DNA from: Promethearchaeota archaeon
GTDB taxonomy: Archaea; Asgardarchaeota; Lokiarchaeia; Helarchaeales; RDOG01
DNA: 64,000 nucleotides
NCBI GenBank assembly: GCA_011365055.1
Contig: RDOG01000006.1
Location: 45,315 to 109,314, forward strand
Reading direction: 5' to 3'
Every line of letters starts with the position of its first letter. Within the stretch, counting starts at the first letter, position 1. The translations under genes were made by a program, and so were the position numbers. This document shows, one piece after another, positions 45,730-55,561 of this stretch. Under the pieces are notes generated by a model. That model was not told the origin of the DNA and did no database searches. It worked only from the letters and a program-made list of their open reading frames with translations.

Positions 45730-46953
45730 ATGGATAAAAATAAATTACCAAAAAAGATTCTTAATTTTGACCTGCAAGGTTACGTGGGAATTCTAACTGC
45801 TGGTGGACCAGCTCCCGGTTTAAATGCAACCATCCAAGGATTCGTGTATGCAGCTTACGAAAGTCATTATGGTGTTATAGGATTTCATGAAGGATATAAA
45901 GGATTAGTAAATGGTGAGTTTTCTATTCTTGTACCAGAAGCTTTGGATCCTAATAGAACTCATATTAGTTCTATTAATCATATCAATATAATAGGAGTTA
46001 GTAATGTTTTACATCAATCAGGAAGTATTTTATCAAACTCACGAACAAATTTGCTGAAGATCCCAAATGGTCTCCAACAAGCAAAGACTATAGTCACCAA
46101 TACTCTAGGGATTAGAGCTCTAGCTTGTTTAGGCGGCGATGATACTCTTTTCATGGCTAATGAGCTCTATAAAAAAGGAGTACCTACAGTTGGAGCACCA
46201 AAAACTATTGATAATGACGTAATGGGAACAGATTATTGTTTTGGATTTGATACAGCAATAAATTCAGTTGCGTCTATACTTCGAAATTTGTATTATGATG
46301 CGAAGGCTACTAATGGAATCCTTGTTGTAGAGACCATGGGTCGACGCGCAGGATGGATAGCATTAGAAGCAGGATTAGCTGGAGGAGCTCATGCAATTTT
46401 AATTCCAGAATTATATCGTGGAAAAGTGGAAGATCCGGATTTATATCCGGAATTGGAAGAGTATAAATCAATTCATTTTAATGTAGATACAGTTGCTGAT
46501 ATTATAAAGCATAGGATTAACCGAGGCAAAAGGTATGCTTTGATTTGCGTGGCAGAAGGTTATACAGATGAAATTTTGGAAGATATTGTTAAACAACAAG
46601 CTAAAGATCTTCCTAAAGACGAATTTGGACACGTACGATTAGATAAATTAGGTGTTGGAAGAATAGTTGCAGATTACCTATCAAATAAATTAAATGTGAG
46701 AACACGACCAGTTCAAACAGGATATATAAGTAGAAGTGCGGAAACCAGTGCTTTTGATGCTTACATGTCCATAAATTATGGTATTCGGTTATTTGAACTA
46801 GCAAAAGAGGGTAATTTTGGAAAAATGGTCGTAATGGATGGATCCGCATTTGTTATTAAGGATTTAAAAGTTGCTGCCAGTAAGATACGTTATGTTCAAC
46901 CATGGAGATTCAAGAATGCTTCTAAATTTTGGAATTGGACATTAACTGGATAA
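45730..46953 (+). CDS. Phosphofructokinase, PPi-dependent type
   Basis: The 407-residue PFK-A family enzyme has LTAGGPAPGLNATIQG, GGDDTLFMANEL, PKTIDNDVMGTD and METMGRRAGWIAL-type motifs. Two residues that set phosphate-donor preference (Asp in GGDD and Lys in PKTIDND) are those of pyrophosphate-dependent enzymes rather than ATP-PFK (GGDGS, PGTIDND). It would make fructose-1,6-bisphosphate reversibly, saving ATP and allowing gluconeogenesis. Confidence 0.9.
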   Translation: MDKNKLPKKILNFDLQGYVGILTAGGPAPGLNATIQGFVYAAYESHYGVIGFHEGYKGLVNGEFSILVPEALDPNRTHISSINHINIIGVSNVLHQSGSILSNSRTNLLKIPNGLQQAKTIVTNTLGIRALACLGGDDTLFMANELYKKGVPTVGAPKTIDNDVMGTDYCFGFDTAINSVASILRNLYYDAKATNGILVVETMGRRAGWIALEAGLAGGAHAILIPELYRGKVEDPDLYPELEEYKSIHFNVDTVADIIKHRINRGKRYALICVAEGYTDEILEDIVKQQAKDLPKDEFGHVRLDKLGVGRIVADYLSNKLNVRTRPVQTGYISRSAETSAFDAYMSINYGIRLFELAKEGNFGKMVVMDGSAFVIKDLKVAASKIRYVQPWRFKNASKFWNWTLTG

Positions 46954-46980
46954 TTTTTTCTTTATTAACAGGTTACAAAC

Positions 46981-47457
46981 ATGGAAGAAAAAAAAATTTC
47001 AGAATCAGCTGTCGAAATTGCTCAATTAATGATGCCGGCTAACGCCAATCCTGTTGGAAACGTGCATGGAGGCACGATAATGAAAATTATTGACGAAGCA
47101 GCAGGAATTGCAGCACTTAGACATTCACATAAAAATTGTGTTACTGCATCAGTAGATAAAATTGATTTCATTTCACCCGTTTTTATTGGAAATCTGGTAA
47201 TTGCGAAAGCCTCAATTAATTATGTTTCAAAAACATCCATGGAAATAGGAGTTCGAGTAGAATCAGAAAATATAAAGTCTGGGGAAAAAAAACACGTAGC
47301 ATCTGCATATCTTACATTTGTTGCTTTAGACGCGCGTAATAGACCTACTGAAATTCCAAATATTATTCTTGAAACTGATGAACAAAAACGTAGATATGAT
47401 GAAGCGAAAAGAAGAAGAGAATATAGAATTAAAAATAGGGTAAGACAAGAACACTAA
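46981..47457 (+). CDS. Hotdog-fold acyl-CoA thioesterase
   Basis: A 158-residue YciA/ACOT-like hotdog protein: NVHGGTIMKIIDEAAGIAA (the HGG loop with the following Asp), followed by SVDKIDFISPVFIG and the GVRVESENIKSGEKK strands. It hydrolyses acyl-CoA esters. It lies 27 bases after the PFK gene, same strand, and ends in a basic helix. Confidence 0.9.
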   Translation: MEEKKISESAVEIAQLMMPANANPVGNVHGGTIMKIIDEAAGIAALRHSHKNCVTASVDKIDFISPVFIGNLVIAKASINYVSKTSMEIGVRVESENIKSGEKKHVASAYLTFVALDARNRPTEIPNIILETDEQKRRYDEAKRRREYRIKNRVRQEH

Positions 47458-47644
47458 TTTTTTTAAAAATTGAGATGATTTTCAGCATCGCATATATAAA
47501 GGAATCGGAAACTTTATAAATAAAGAATTTATTTAAAAATCTATCGACAAAAGACTTAAAAATCTTTCTATTTTTGTTCGAAAAATACAAACTCAGATAC
47601 AGATCCGAACAAAAAAACAGCAAATATGATTTGAAGGTGGTAAA

Positions 47645-48613
47645 ATAAGTAGAAGAAATTTTGGTAATGATAAAAAAAATGATGACGATAACGCTGATGA
47701 GGAAGGAAGAATAACTAATTGCTCAGAATGTGGAAGTAATGAAATTCATCACGATCATCAAAGGGGAGAAATAATTTGCATGAGTTGTGGGATTGTTCTA
47801 GGAGATAAACAAATTGATCAAGGACCTGAATGGAGAGCTTTTACAAGTGAAGAACGAGATAAACGAAGTAGAGTGGGATCTCCAACTACATATACCGTTC
47901 ACGACAAAGGTCTTTCTACCATGATTGATTGGCATGATAAAGACAGTTTTGGAAAAAAACTGACACCTAGGCGTCGGGCTCAAGTATACCGCCTTAGAAA
48001 ATGGCAAATACGGACTCGTGTTCATAGTTCAATGGACAGAAATCTTGCAGTGGCCATGTCTGAACTAGACAGATTATCCAGTCAATTAGGCATACCCAGA
48101 GGAGTTAAAGAAAGTTCGGCAGTTTTATATAGACGAGCAATTGAAAAGAAACTCATAAGAGGACGAAGCATTGAAGCCATGATAGCAGCGTCTATTTATG
48201 CGGCATGTAGAATGCGTAAAATTCCTAGAACTCTAGATGAGATTGCAAGATTTTCTAGAATTAATAAAAAAGAATTAGGTAGATGTTATAGATTAATTTT
48301 ACGAGAATTGGATGTCAATATCCCTATTGCTAGTCCTATAGATTTTATTCCCCGATTTGGAGCCGAATTATCATTATCTGGGAGAACTCAAAAAAGAGCT
48401 GCAGAAATCGTTAATTTAGCTCGTAAGAACGGATTGACAGCAGGTAAAGATCCAACAGGATTAGCTGCAGCTTCAATATATATATCAGCCATTTTAGAAG
48501 GAGAGAGAAGAACTCAACGAGAAATAGCTGAAGTTGTTCACGTAACGGAAGTTACAGTTAGAAATCGATATAAGGAACTTGTTAGAGAACTTCAAATAAA
48601 AGTAGAAGTATAA
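47645..48613 (+). CDS. tfb: Transcription initiation factor TFB (ATA start proposed)
   Basis: A 322-residue TFIIB homologue: zinc ribbon NCSECGS...ICMSCGIVL (Cys 26, 29, 45, 48), B-reader segment QGPEWRAF, and two cyclin repeats (about 115-305) containing the usual [18 protein letters not shown] and [14 protein letters not shown]. It recruits RNA polymerase to TATA-bound TBP. No ATG, GTG or TTG lies in frame upstream of the first Cys pair; ATA at 47645, four bases after AAGGTGG, is the best start. ATG 47780 would cut away half the zinc ribbon. Confidence 0.93.
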   Translation: MSRRNFGNDKKNDDDNADEEGRITNCSECGSNEIHHDHQRGEIICMSCGIVLGDKQIDQGPEWRAFTSEERDKRSRVGSPTTYTVHDKGLSTMIDWHDKDSFGKKLTPRRRAQVYRLRKWQIRTRVHSSMDRNLAVAMSELDRLSSQLGIPRGVKESSAVLYRRAIEKKLIRGRSIEAMIAASIYAACRMRKIPRTLDEIARFSRINKKELGRCYRLILRELDVNIPIASPIDFIPRFGAELSLSGRTQKRAAEIVNLARKNGLTAGKDPTGLAAASIYISAILEGERRTQREIAEVVHVTEVTVRNRYKELVRELQIKVEV

Positions 48614-48657
48614 TAGCCTTCATTTTTTTATTTTTTTAAGCATTTTGAGATAAATAA

Positions 48658-49092
48658 ATGTCATTATTGAACTTCGTGAGATATATTCTTGATTTAAAGA
48701 ACGTAGAAATAGTAGAACAAATTGCGATTTATTCAGGAACGAAAGAAATAATTAAAATCAATCTCAACGAAATAAATCTAAAAAAATGGTATTGTCAATA
48801 TGATGGCACTGAATTAACCATCAATTTTTATAATCAAGATATAGATTGTGTTCCAAAAATTCTTCAACCTAGTTTTGAGATATTTAGATTAAGTTTTAAA
48901 GAGCATCGTATCGAAAATATTAGGCTTGAAAAATCAAAAATTCATGATTTCTGTCATTTCATGATTCAAGTGCGAAATGATTTACATTATTATTTAAAAA
49001 TTTTCATACCATTCGATCAAATACAATCAATAAAAGATTACGTGAAACAAAAAAATTTAACGAAACAAGTAAATATTGATAAATTTGATTAA
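48658..49092 (+). CDS. Protein of unknown function
   Basis: A 144-residue protein downstream of tfb (44-base gap), with mixed strand/helix character and a C-terminal HDFCHFMIQVRNDLHYYLKIF segment. No recognisable motif. The ATG has only a weak ribosome-binding site, so translation may depend on reading through from tfb. Confidence 0.6.
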   Translation: MSLLNFVRYILDLKNVEIVEQIAIYSGTKEIIKINLNEINLKKWYCQYDGTELTINFYNQDIDCVPKILQPSFEIFRLSFKEHRIENIRLEKSKIHDFCHFMIQVRNDLHYYLKIFIPFDQIQSIKDYVKQKNLTKQVNIDKFD

Positions 49093-49184
49093 TCTGTAAA
49101 ATAGGGTAGTAAATAACAATATTGTCGGTTCATTGACCCAATTCTAGTTGTTAAAGAATATTTGAAATTCTCTGAGGGATATAG

Positions 49185-49484
49185 TTATTGCACTAAAATT
49201 TTATCTTCAGAATAACCTGTATGAATTAAAAAATCTTTGGCAACATGCCTGTGATCACCTTGAAGCTCCAAGTGATCTTTTTTATTAGTTCCCCCACAAG
49301 CACATTTTGTTTTTAATTTATTAACGATATCTTTCATAACGCCGGTTTCTAGTCCCTCAATTAATGTTACAACCCGGCCATATTTTCTTTTAACAACTCG
49401 AATTTTTATTTGTGATTCTTCTTGTTCGATATCTCCACAAACACACAATTCTTTTGGTAAACTACACTTCGGGCATATGCTTAT
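49185..49484 (-). CDS. Translation initiation factor aIF1 (SUI1/eIF1), ATA start proposed
   Basis: The 99-residue SUI1-family protein has KIRVVKRKYGRVVTLIEGL, CACGGTNKKDHLELQGDHRHVAKDFL (nucleotide-facing loop) and an N-terminal Cys-rich part reading ICPKCSLPKELCVCGD, the normal start of archaeal aIF1. To include those residues the gene must start at ATA (49484) with GGAGAG nine bases upstream; an in-frame stop lies further up and no ATG, GTG or TTG is available before TTG 49448, which would remove them. aIF1 monitors start-codon choice on the small ribosomal subunit. Confidence 0.9.
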   Translation of the reverse strand: MSICPKCSLPKELCVCGDIEQEESQIKIRVVKRKYGRVVTLIEGLETGVMKDIVNKLKTKCACGGTNKKDHLELQGDHRHVAKDFLIHTGYSEDKILVQ

Positions 49485-49605
49485 TGTTTTTGTCTCTCCT
49501 TTTCACGTTTTTTATTTAATGTTAAATTTATTATTTGGAAACTATTAAGTTTATAGGTATTATTAAAATTAGAAGTTTTTAATTTTAATACTTTTCTGAA
49601 CGGAG

Positions 49606-51213
49606 TTGTTACTTTTAGATCTAAAAATCTTAATTTCAGACATATTAGCCACAGGTAAAGGGTTAAAAAGCTTTACTCGGGATTTTATTGGAGCTGGACC
49701 TCGAACAGTAGCTGGTATTCTTAAAAAATACGGTATCAAATCTGAAATTTCCCTATTTAATGAATCCAATTCTAAAAAAATGAAAGATTTTGACATTTTG
49801 ATGATTAGTGCCATGTCAATGGACGCTCAAGCATGTAAAATCTTAATAAAAAATTGGAGAGCAATAAAAGATGGAAATTATAATCCAATTATTTTAGGGG
49901 GACCCATTGTATGTAGTTCTGATCATTTAATAAAGAATTTAAATTTTGATTTAGGGTTAATAGGTGAAGCAGAATTAGGTATTGAAAAGTTAATAAATAA
50001 AAAAATTCTCAATAATTTTGAAAAAAATCAAGATATATTAAAAGAGATAGATGGAATTATATTTAAAAAAGATAATATTTTAAAGATTAATCCAATTACT
50101 TCATATCTTGATAAAAAAACGTTTAATTCCTTTCTTCCATCCACTTCTCATGTGAAATATTATCCTAATTATTTCATTGCAAGAGTTTATGTGGAATGTG
50201 TACGTGGGTGTTCAAATTTTAATCGTACTAAATTAAAGTTAATTGATGGAAGAAAATGTAATAATTGTAATATTTGTGAAGAAAAACCCAATGATCGATT
50301 GAACTGCCCTAAAAAAATTCCTCCAGGATGTGGATATTGTTCAGTTCCAAGTGTTTATGGGCCTTCAAAGAGTAAAACAAAACAAAATATATTATCTGAT
50401 ATTAGAGGATTGATAAAAGAAGGCGTAAGAAAAATAGTTCTAGGAGGTCCAGATTTTCTCGATTATGAACGAGAATCTTTAATCGACTCGGATTGGTTAA
50501 TGAATCCTATTAATCCAAGATCTAATGTAAAAGCTATCGAAGATTTATTGGCTGAAATATATTCAATTCCAGAAATTAACCAAAAAAAAGTATTTGTAGC
50601 AATTGAAAATATAAAACCGAATCTATTTACGGAAGAAATTGCTGAAATCATTTCAAAATATTTACCAAACACGTACTTATCAATAGGGTGTGAAACAGGG
50701 TCGCCAAAACTTGCTGAATTAATAGGAAGACCTTCTTTGCCTAAAGATGCGTTAAATGCAGTTAAAATAGCAAAAAGGAATGGTATTAAAGTCCATGCAT
50801 ACTTTATTCATAACCTTCCTGGTCAAGATAAAATCGCAGCACTTAAAACAAAAGAATTAATGATAAACCTTCAAAAACTTGATGCTGATAAGATAACAAT
50901 TTATAGGTTTAAGGCACTTCCATCATCAGCATTTCAAGATTTTAATAGTAAAGAATCAATTTATTCAAAAAAGTTAAAAAAATTGGCAATAAAAATTAAT
51001 CGAGAACAAAAACAAAAATATTTGGGTAAAAAATTCAGAATTTTTATTTCGGAACGCCATTTTACAGATCCTTCAATAGGTATTGGAGTATTTCTAACTG
51101 AAGGACCCTCTGTATTAGTACCTAATGCAGGTCAATTAGTTGGAAATGAGGTCGATGTAATAATAAAAAGAATAGTTTCTGATAAATTGATTGAAGGATC
51201 AATTGTTATATAA
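49606..51213 (+). CDS. B12-binding-type radical SAM protein
   Basis: This 535-residue protein starts with a B12-like Rossmann region (KILISDILAT, IIILGGPIVC-like strand, GEAELG). The radical SAM part contains CVRGCSNF, a Cys-rich insert NCNICEEKPNDRLNC and PPGCGYCSVPSVYG. The Fe-S cysteines are less regular than CxxxCxxC, so cluster assignment is uncertain. It sits 54 bases upstream of queD and may belong to the same transcript. Start is TTG 49606, but GGAG directly abuts it, so the true start may be a few codons later. Confidence 0.7.
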   Translation: MLLLDLKILISDILATGKGLKSFTRDFIGAGPRTVAGILKKYGIKSEISLFNESNSKKMKDFDILMISAMSMDAQACKILIKNWRAIKDGNYNPIILGGPIVCSSDHLIKNLNFDLGLIGEAELGIEKLINKKILNNFEKNQDILKEIDGIIFKKDNILKINPITSYLDKKTFNSFLPSTSHVKYYPNYFIARVYVECVRGCSNFNRTKLKLIDGRKCNNCNICEEKPNDRLNCPKKIPPGCGYCSVPSVYGPSKSKTKQNILSDIRGLIKEGVRKIVLGGPDFLDYERESLIDSDWLMNPINPRSNVKAIEDLLAEIYSIPEINQKKVFVAIENIKPNLFTEEIAEIISKYLPNTYLSIGCETGSPKLAELIGRPSLPKDALNAVKIAKRNGIKVHAYFIHNLPGQDKIAALKTKELMINLQKLDADKITIYRFKALPSSAFQDFNSKESIYSKKLKKLAIKINREQKQKYLGKKFRIFISERHFTDPSIGIGVFLTEGPSVLVPNAGQLVGNEVDVIIKRIVSDKLIEGSIVI

Positions 51214-51267
51214 GCAAGCTTATAATAATGATATTTAAGATGATAATGCAAGATATTTGAAAGAAAA

Positions 51268-51753
51268 GTGATAAACTTGAGTTATAAAATAGTTATAAAC
51301 GAAACAAAATTAGGGTTCACGGCATCTCATTTTTTAACGAACCATCCCACGTGTGGAACTATTCATGGACATAATTATGGAGTTACTGTTAGTATTGAAG
51401 TAAAAGAAGGTTTTCTAGATAATAATTACATGGTAATAGATTTCCATGACCTTAAAAAAATAATATTAAATATAATTGAAAAATTAGATCATAAATTAAT
51501 GATTCCGGAGAATTCAAACGAGTTGGAAATAGGTAAAAAGAAAGATATTGTTGAAGTTAAGGTAAAACCTTCCGATAAAACATACATATTTCCTTCAAGA
51601 GATATTGTATTTCTCCCAATTTCTGCAACAACTGCAGAGTGCCTCGCTCGATTCATTTTTAAAGAAATTCAAAAAGAATTACAAATCAAAGAATATAATA
51701 TGATAGTGAGAATTCATGAAAATAGGGGCTGTTATTCAGAATATTCAGAATAA
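51268..51753 (+). CDS. queD: 6-carboxytetrahydropterin synthase
   Basis: A 161-residue T-fold enzyme with FTASHFL, the catalytic Cys and zinc His in PTCGTIHGHNYG, a FHDLKKI...LDHKLM segment and a TTAECLARF Glu. It makes 6-carboxy-tetrahydropterin, the second step to preQ0, which feeds both queuosine and archaeosine. It is followed after 33 bases by queH. Confidence 0.92.
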   Translation: MINLSYKIVINETKLGFTASHFLTNHPTCGTIHGHNYGVTVSIEVKEGFLDNNYMVIDFHDLKKIILNIIEKLDHKLMIPENSNELEIGKKKDIVEVKVKPSDKTYIFPSRDIVFLPISATTAECLARFIFKEIQKELQIKEYNMIVRIHENRGCYSEYSE

Positions 51754-51786
51754 ATATATTACTACCTTTAATTAAAATGATTTTTA

Positions 51787-52314
51787 ATGAAATTAATACT
51801 ACATACATGTTGTGCAGCTTGTGCAACAATCGCAGTTGAACGATTACAGAATACTTGGGAAATAATAATATATTTTTCTAATTCTAATTTGTACCCAAAA
51901 GAGGAATTCAAAAAAAGATTAAATGATGTAAGAAAAATTGCTGATATACATTCAATTGAATTGATTGTTGATGCATATAATGAGCAAGACTGGTTATTTT
52001 GCATGAAAGGTTTAGAAAATGAGCCTGAACGCGGAGAACGGTGTAAAAAATGCATTGAATATAGACTTAAGAGGACCTTTGAAGTCGCCAAAGAAAAAAA
52101 TTTTGATGCATTCACGACAACACTTACGACAAGCCCGCACAAGGATGCAAATTTCATAAATACTTTGGGAAAAAGACTAGAAGAATTATATGGAATCCAA
52201 TTTATTCCTTTAAATTTAAAAAAGCAAGACGGATTTCGGAGATCATTAGACCTTTCAAAAAAATTTGAATTATATAGGCAAGATTATTGTGGATGTAGAT
52301 TCAGTATTAGATAA
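51787..52314 (+). CDS. queH: Epoxyqueuosine reductase QueH
   Basis: The 175-residue protein carries the QueH (DUF208) signature cysteines: HTCCAACATI, ERCKKCIEYRL and the terminal YCGCRFS. QueH reduces epoxyqueuosine to queuosine in tRNA with an Fe-S centre, replacing the B12 enzyme QueG. It lies next to queD and faces queA. Its presence implies that Q, not only archaeosine, is made. Confidence 0.92.
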   Translation: MKLILHTCCAACATIAVERLQNTWEIIIYFSNSNLYPKEEFKKRLNDVRKIADIHSIELIVDAYNEQDWLFCMKGLENEPERGERCKKCIEYRLKRTFEVAKEKNFDAFTTTLTTSPHKDANFINTLGKRLEELYGIQFIPLNLKKQDGFRRSLDLSKKFELYRQDYCGCRFSIR

Positions 52315-52330
52315 AATTTTTAGTGGGCCT

Positions 52331-53353
52331 TTATAGAAACACAAGCATGGAGTCTCCAAAACTATAAAAACGGTAGTTATTTTTTTGTGCTTCTTGATAG
52401 ATAATTTTTAATCTTTCCAAACCTATTAATGAACCAGTTAAAATAAATGGTGGTGCCTTTGGAAGATGGAAATTTGTTAAAAACTTGTTAAATTTAAATT
52501 TAAATGAATATTGGGGATGAATAAAAAGATCGCTAATCTCACTTTTAGGTTTAATCGCTCCATTTTTATCAGCTGCAGATTCTAATGCCTTTAAACAAGT
52601 TGTACCAACGACCAATATATCCTCTTGTTTTTTTTTCCATTCATTGATTTTTAACGAAGTTTCTTCGGAAATTTCATAATACTCAGGATATCCAGTTTGT
52701 TTTGTTAAATCCTTATTTCTTAAAGGAAGTATTGAACCTAATCCTACGTGAAGTGTAATAAATTCAAGTTCAATCTTCTTTTTTTTTAATTTTTTGATTA
52801 CTTTAGGAGTAAAATGTAGACCAGCAGTTGGAGCTGCTATTGAACCTTCCTTACTCGCGTAAATTGTTTGATATCTTGATATATCTGGAGGGCGCATCCT
52901 TATATAATGAGGTAAAGGAATCTCTCCAAACTGCTTCATTAATTCTCTAATGGGAATTTTTTCATTAATTTCAATGATATAAATGCCTTCTTTAATCCAT
53001 TTTATCAATTTTCCTTCGAAATTTCCAGGTTTAAATTTAATAATTATCCCCTCTTTTAGATGTCGCCCTTCTACAATGCATTCCCATTGATTGACTTTTA
53101 TTTCTCTGGTTAAAGTAACTTTGACTTCTCCACCGCCTTGAGTAATTTTATTCCCTTGAAATTTTGCAGGAATGACTTTGGAATTATTCATTATAATAAG
53201 AGTATTTTCCTTCAATTCATGATTAATTTCGTGAAAATTACGATGTCTGAATTGCTCTCCATTAAAAATTAAGAGTTTAGATTCGTCTCTTCTCTTTAAT
53301 GGAATCTGTGCAATGAATTTATCTTCTATTTCATAATCAAAATCATTTAACAA
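52331..53353 (-). CDS. queA: SAM:tRNA ribosyltransferase-isomerase QueA
   Basis: A full-length 340-residue QueA: FDYEIEDKFIAQIPLKRRDESKLL at the start, NNSKVIPA, the hallmark AAPTAGLHFT and ITLHVGLGS, and a C-terminal LTNFHLPKAPP and YRFYSFGDSM. It adds the epoxycyclopentanediol from SAM to preQ1 in tRNA, forming epoxyqueuosine, which QueH then reduces. QueA is usually a bacterial enzyme; finding it in an archaeal context suggests transfer. Confidence 0.95.
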   Translation of the reverse strand: MLNDFDYEIEDKFIAQIPLKRRDESKLLIFNGEQFRHRNFHEINHELKENTLIIMNNSKVIPAKFQGNKITQGGGEVKVTLTREIKVNQWECIVEGRHLKEGIIIKFKPGNFEGKLIKWIKEGIYIIEINEKIPIRELMKQFGEIPLPHYIRMRPPDISRYQTIYASKEGSIAAPTAGLHFTPKVIKKLKKKKIELEFITLHVGLGSILPLRNKDLTKQTGYPEYYEISEETSLKINEWKKKQEDILVVGTTCLKALESAADKNGAIKPKSEISDLFIHPQYSFKFKFNKFLTNFHLPKAPPFILTGSLIGLERLKIIYQEAQKNNYRFYSFGDSMLVFL

Positions 53354-53367
53354 ATTTGTTGTTCATC

Positions 53368-55266
53368 TCAAAAATCATTTAAATTTAATTCTGAAATTTT
53401 TTCTTTTGTTGGAATTCCTATATTCACATCCCATCCTCTTTCATCGTAATAATCATTAATTAAACGCATAGAAATTTCAGGAGTAATTTCCAATCCACCG
53501 TAAAAATCTAATAATTTCAATTCTAATTTACCAAATTTCATTGATTGAAACCATGCATCGGGAAATTTATCATCTTTCTTTGAAAAACCTTCCCTTACAT
53601 TTAATATCTTCAATAAGTTCCAACTTCGTTCTGCAGCTTTCCGTAAAGTTTCCTCTGATAAATTTAAACCAGTTACTGCATTATAAAATTCTGTAACGGA
53701 TTTTAAACTATAAAACCTGTTGATTTGAGCACGACCACATAAACCCAAAGAAGTTAATATTGTGTACCAATCTTCTGAATAACGAGTTAATCGTCCGATA
53801 TTAAGTCCCATTTCTTTAATAGGTGGCTGGAAGATGTTTTTTATGGCATTTTCAGGTATACCCATTCGGTAAAAATGAGTTTTAAATTGATTGAGTGGTT
53901 TGCCAGGAGCAAAATAAGTCGGAGATCCTCCAGATGCTATATGAGATCCTTTTGGATTGACGACTTGTTCAAATTCCATGGTACCAAGTCGTAACAATCT
54001 TGGTTCGATTACAGTTTCAAGACCTTTTATCACAAGCATATCTTTTTCTATATCATCATAAAGTTCAGCTAATTTACCCCATCCATCTGCCAATATATTT
54101 CCGAAACCCTTCCTATTCACGATTAATTCGCTAATTTTCATAAGAGTTTCAAAATCTTTTTTCCATTTGATGCCCGTTTCTATTTCAGTAATGATTCCTT
54201 TTTCGTAGAGGTCAGTACAAAACTCTACGAGTGCAACCATTGTTAAGGCATCTAATCCATATCTATTCATTACATCGAATGCTTTTACTGCATCATCATA
54301 CTTAATGAGATCTTTTAACAAGAGCAAATTAAATGCATTAACAACAGAAGAAGTATAAGTAATTAAACCTTGATATTTGCCTTCTTTTATTTCAAGTATG
54401 TCCTTATCCCCAATTGGACAAGATGGGCATGCAATTCTTCTTTTTTTTAATTTTTTTAAATAAGTCTTATTATTACATTCTTTGGATTTTTCATTTTCGC
54501 CTCTAGCAGCTAGTGCCATGCCTACTGGTAATGATCTCATTAATCCAAGTTTTTGCCATTCTTTTTTTAATGGATATTTTTCAATTCGTTTATGTAATTC
54601 ATTGTAAAGCGTCCAAAAAGTTTTTGAATCTGCTAATTTAATCCCTTTACATCCTATTGCTTGAATTGCTTTTAATTTTTTTGAACCCATTACTGCTGCC
54701 AGTCCAGCTCTTCCGAGAGTGGCAGTTTTATCAATCAATGCCATGGATTGTTTAACGAGATTTTCACCCGCTTGCCCAATTGCAATAACTCCTGATTGTC
54801 CATATTTTTCTTTTAAATAATCGTTAGTTTCAACAATATCCTTTCCCCATAATTCCGAAGCATCTAAAAACTTTATTTTATTATTAATTAATTGTAAAAT
54901 TGTTGGTTTTTTAGCTCTACCATATAACACAAGATGATCAAATCCTGCATTTTTCAAGTTAAATCCAAAGCTCATACTACCGCAAACAGTAGCTATAGCT
55001 CCAGATGCAGGAAATTTCGTTGTTGCAACAGTTCTTGAAGAACCTGGAATAATAGTTCCAACCAATGGACCTGTTCCAATAATGATTGGATTATTTTCAG
55101 AAAATGGATCAATATGTGGTTTAGAAAATTCTGCCATTAATTTAATATTAACACCAAATCCGCCTATAAATTGATTTATCTCTTCAGAAGTCAGCAATCT
55201 TTCGTTGAATTCGAAATTCGAAAGATTAATTATCGCAATCTTCCCAGTGTAGCCGAAATAATCCAT
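53368..55266 (-). CDS. Tungsten aldehyde:ferredoxin oxidoreductase
   Basis: The 632-residue AOR-family enzyme has the N-terminal FIGGFGVNIKLM, GSSRTVATTKFPASGAIATVCGSM (pterin cofactor region), GLAAVMGSKKLKAI and a CPSCPIG Fe-S motif. AORs oxidise aldehydes from amino-acid or sugar breakdown to acids and reduce ferredoxin. Its stop/start overlaps the ferredoxin gene by one base, so the two are one operon. The acid product could be converted to acyl-CoA by ligases encoded in the window. Confidence 0.95.
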   Translation of the reverse strand: MDYFGYTGKIAIINLSNFEFNERLLTSEEINQFIGGFGVNIKLMAEFSKPHIDPFSENNPIIIGTGPLVGTIIPGSSRTVATTKFPASGAIATVCGSMSFGFNLKNAGFDHLVLYGRAKKPTILQLINNKIKFLDASELWGKDIVETNDYLKEKYGQSGVIAIGQAGENLVKQSMALIDKTATLGRAGLAAVMGSKKLKAIQAIGCKGIKLADSKTFWTLYNELHKRIEKYPLKKEWQKLGLMRSLPVGMALAARGENEKSKECNNKTYLKKLKKRRIACPSCPIGDKDILEIKEGKYQGLITYTSSVVNAFNLLLLKDLIKYDDAVKAFDVMNRYGLDALTMVALVEFCTDLYEKGIITEIETGIKWKKDFETLMKISELIVNRKGFGNILADGWGKLAELYDDIEKDMLVIKGLETVIEPRLLRLGTMEFEQVVNPKGSHIASGGSPTYFAPGKPLNQFKTHFYRMGIPENAIKNIFQPPIKEMGLNIGRLTRYSEDWYTILTSLGLCGRAQINRFYSLKSVTEFYNAVTGLNLSEETLRKAAERSWNLLKILNVREGFSKKDDKFPDAWFQSMKFGKLELKLLDFYGGLEITPEISMRLINDYYDERGWDVNIGIPTKEKISELNLNDF

Positions 55267-55505
55267 TATGAAACCTCCTTTAAAATTAAGGCGTTATAAG
55301 AGCAATGACGAGCACATTGTCCACAATGCGTACACCCTTCAAGAAATTCTATTTTTGGACTTAATTTTTCAATTGAAATATTAATAAAAGCCTTTGAGCT
55401 GTTAAATGACTTATCTTGTAAATAAGAGCATTTTAATTGACAAATTTGACAACCTGTACAATTGTTTTCGTTAACTTCAATTTCAAATTTAGGAATTAGC
55501 GACAA
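55266..55505 (-). CDS. 4Fe-4S ferredoxin partner of AOR
   Basis: A 79-residue protein with CTGCQICQLKC and CTHCGQCARHC, i.e. two [4Fe-4S] cluster motifs. The gene overlaps the AOR gene by one base and precedes it, so it is probably the AOR small subunit or direct electron acceptor. Confidence 0.9.
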   Translation of the reverse strand: MSLIPKFEIEVNENNCTGCQICQLKCSYLQDKSFNSSKAFINISIEKLSPKIEFLEGCTHCGQCARHCSYNALILKEVS

Positions 55506-55561
55506 ATTTGATCATCTCGTTAGAACTATGTTTTTAAATTGAGATAAACAATATTTAAATA

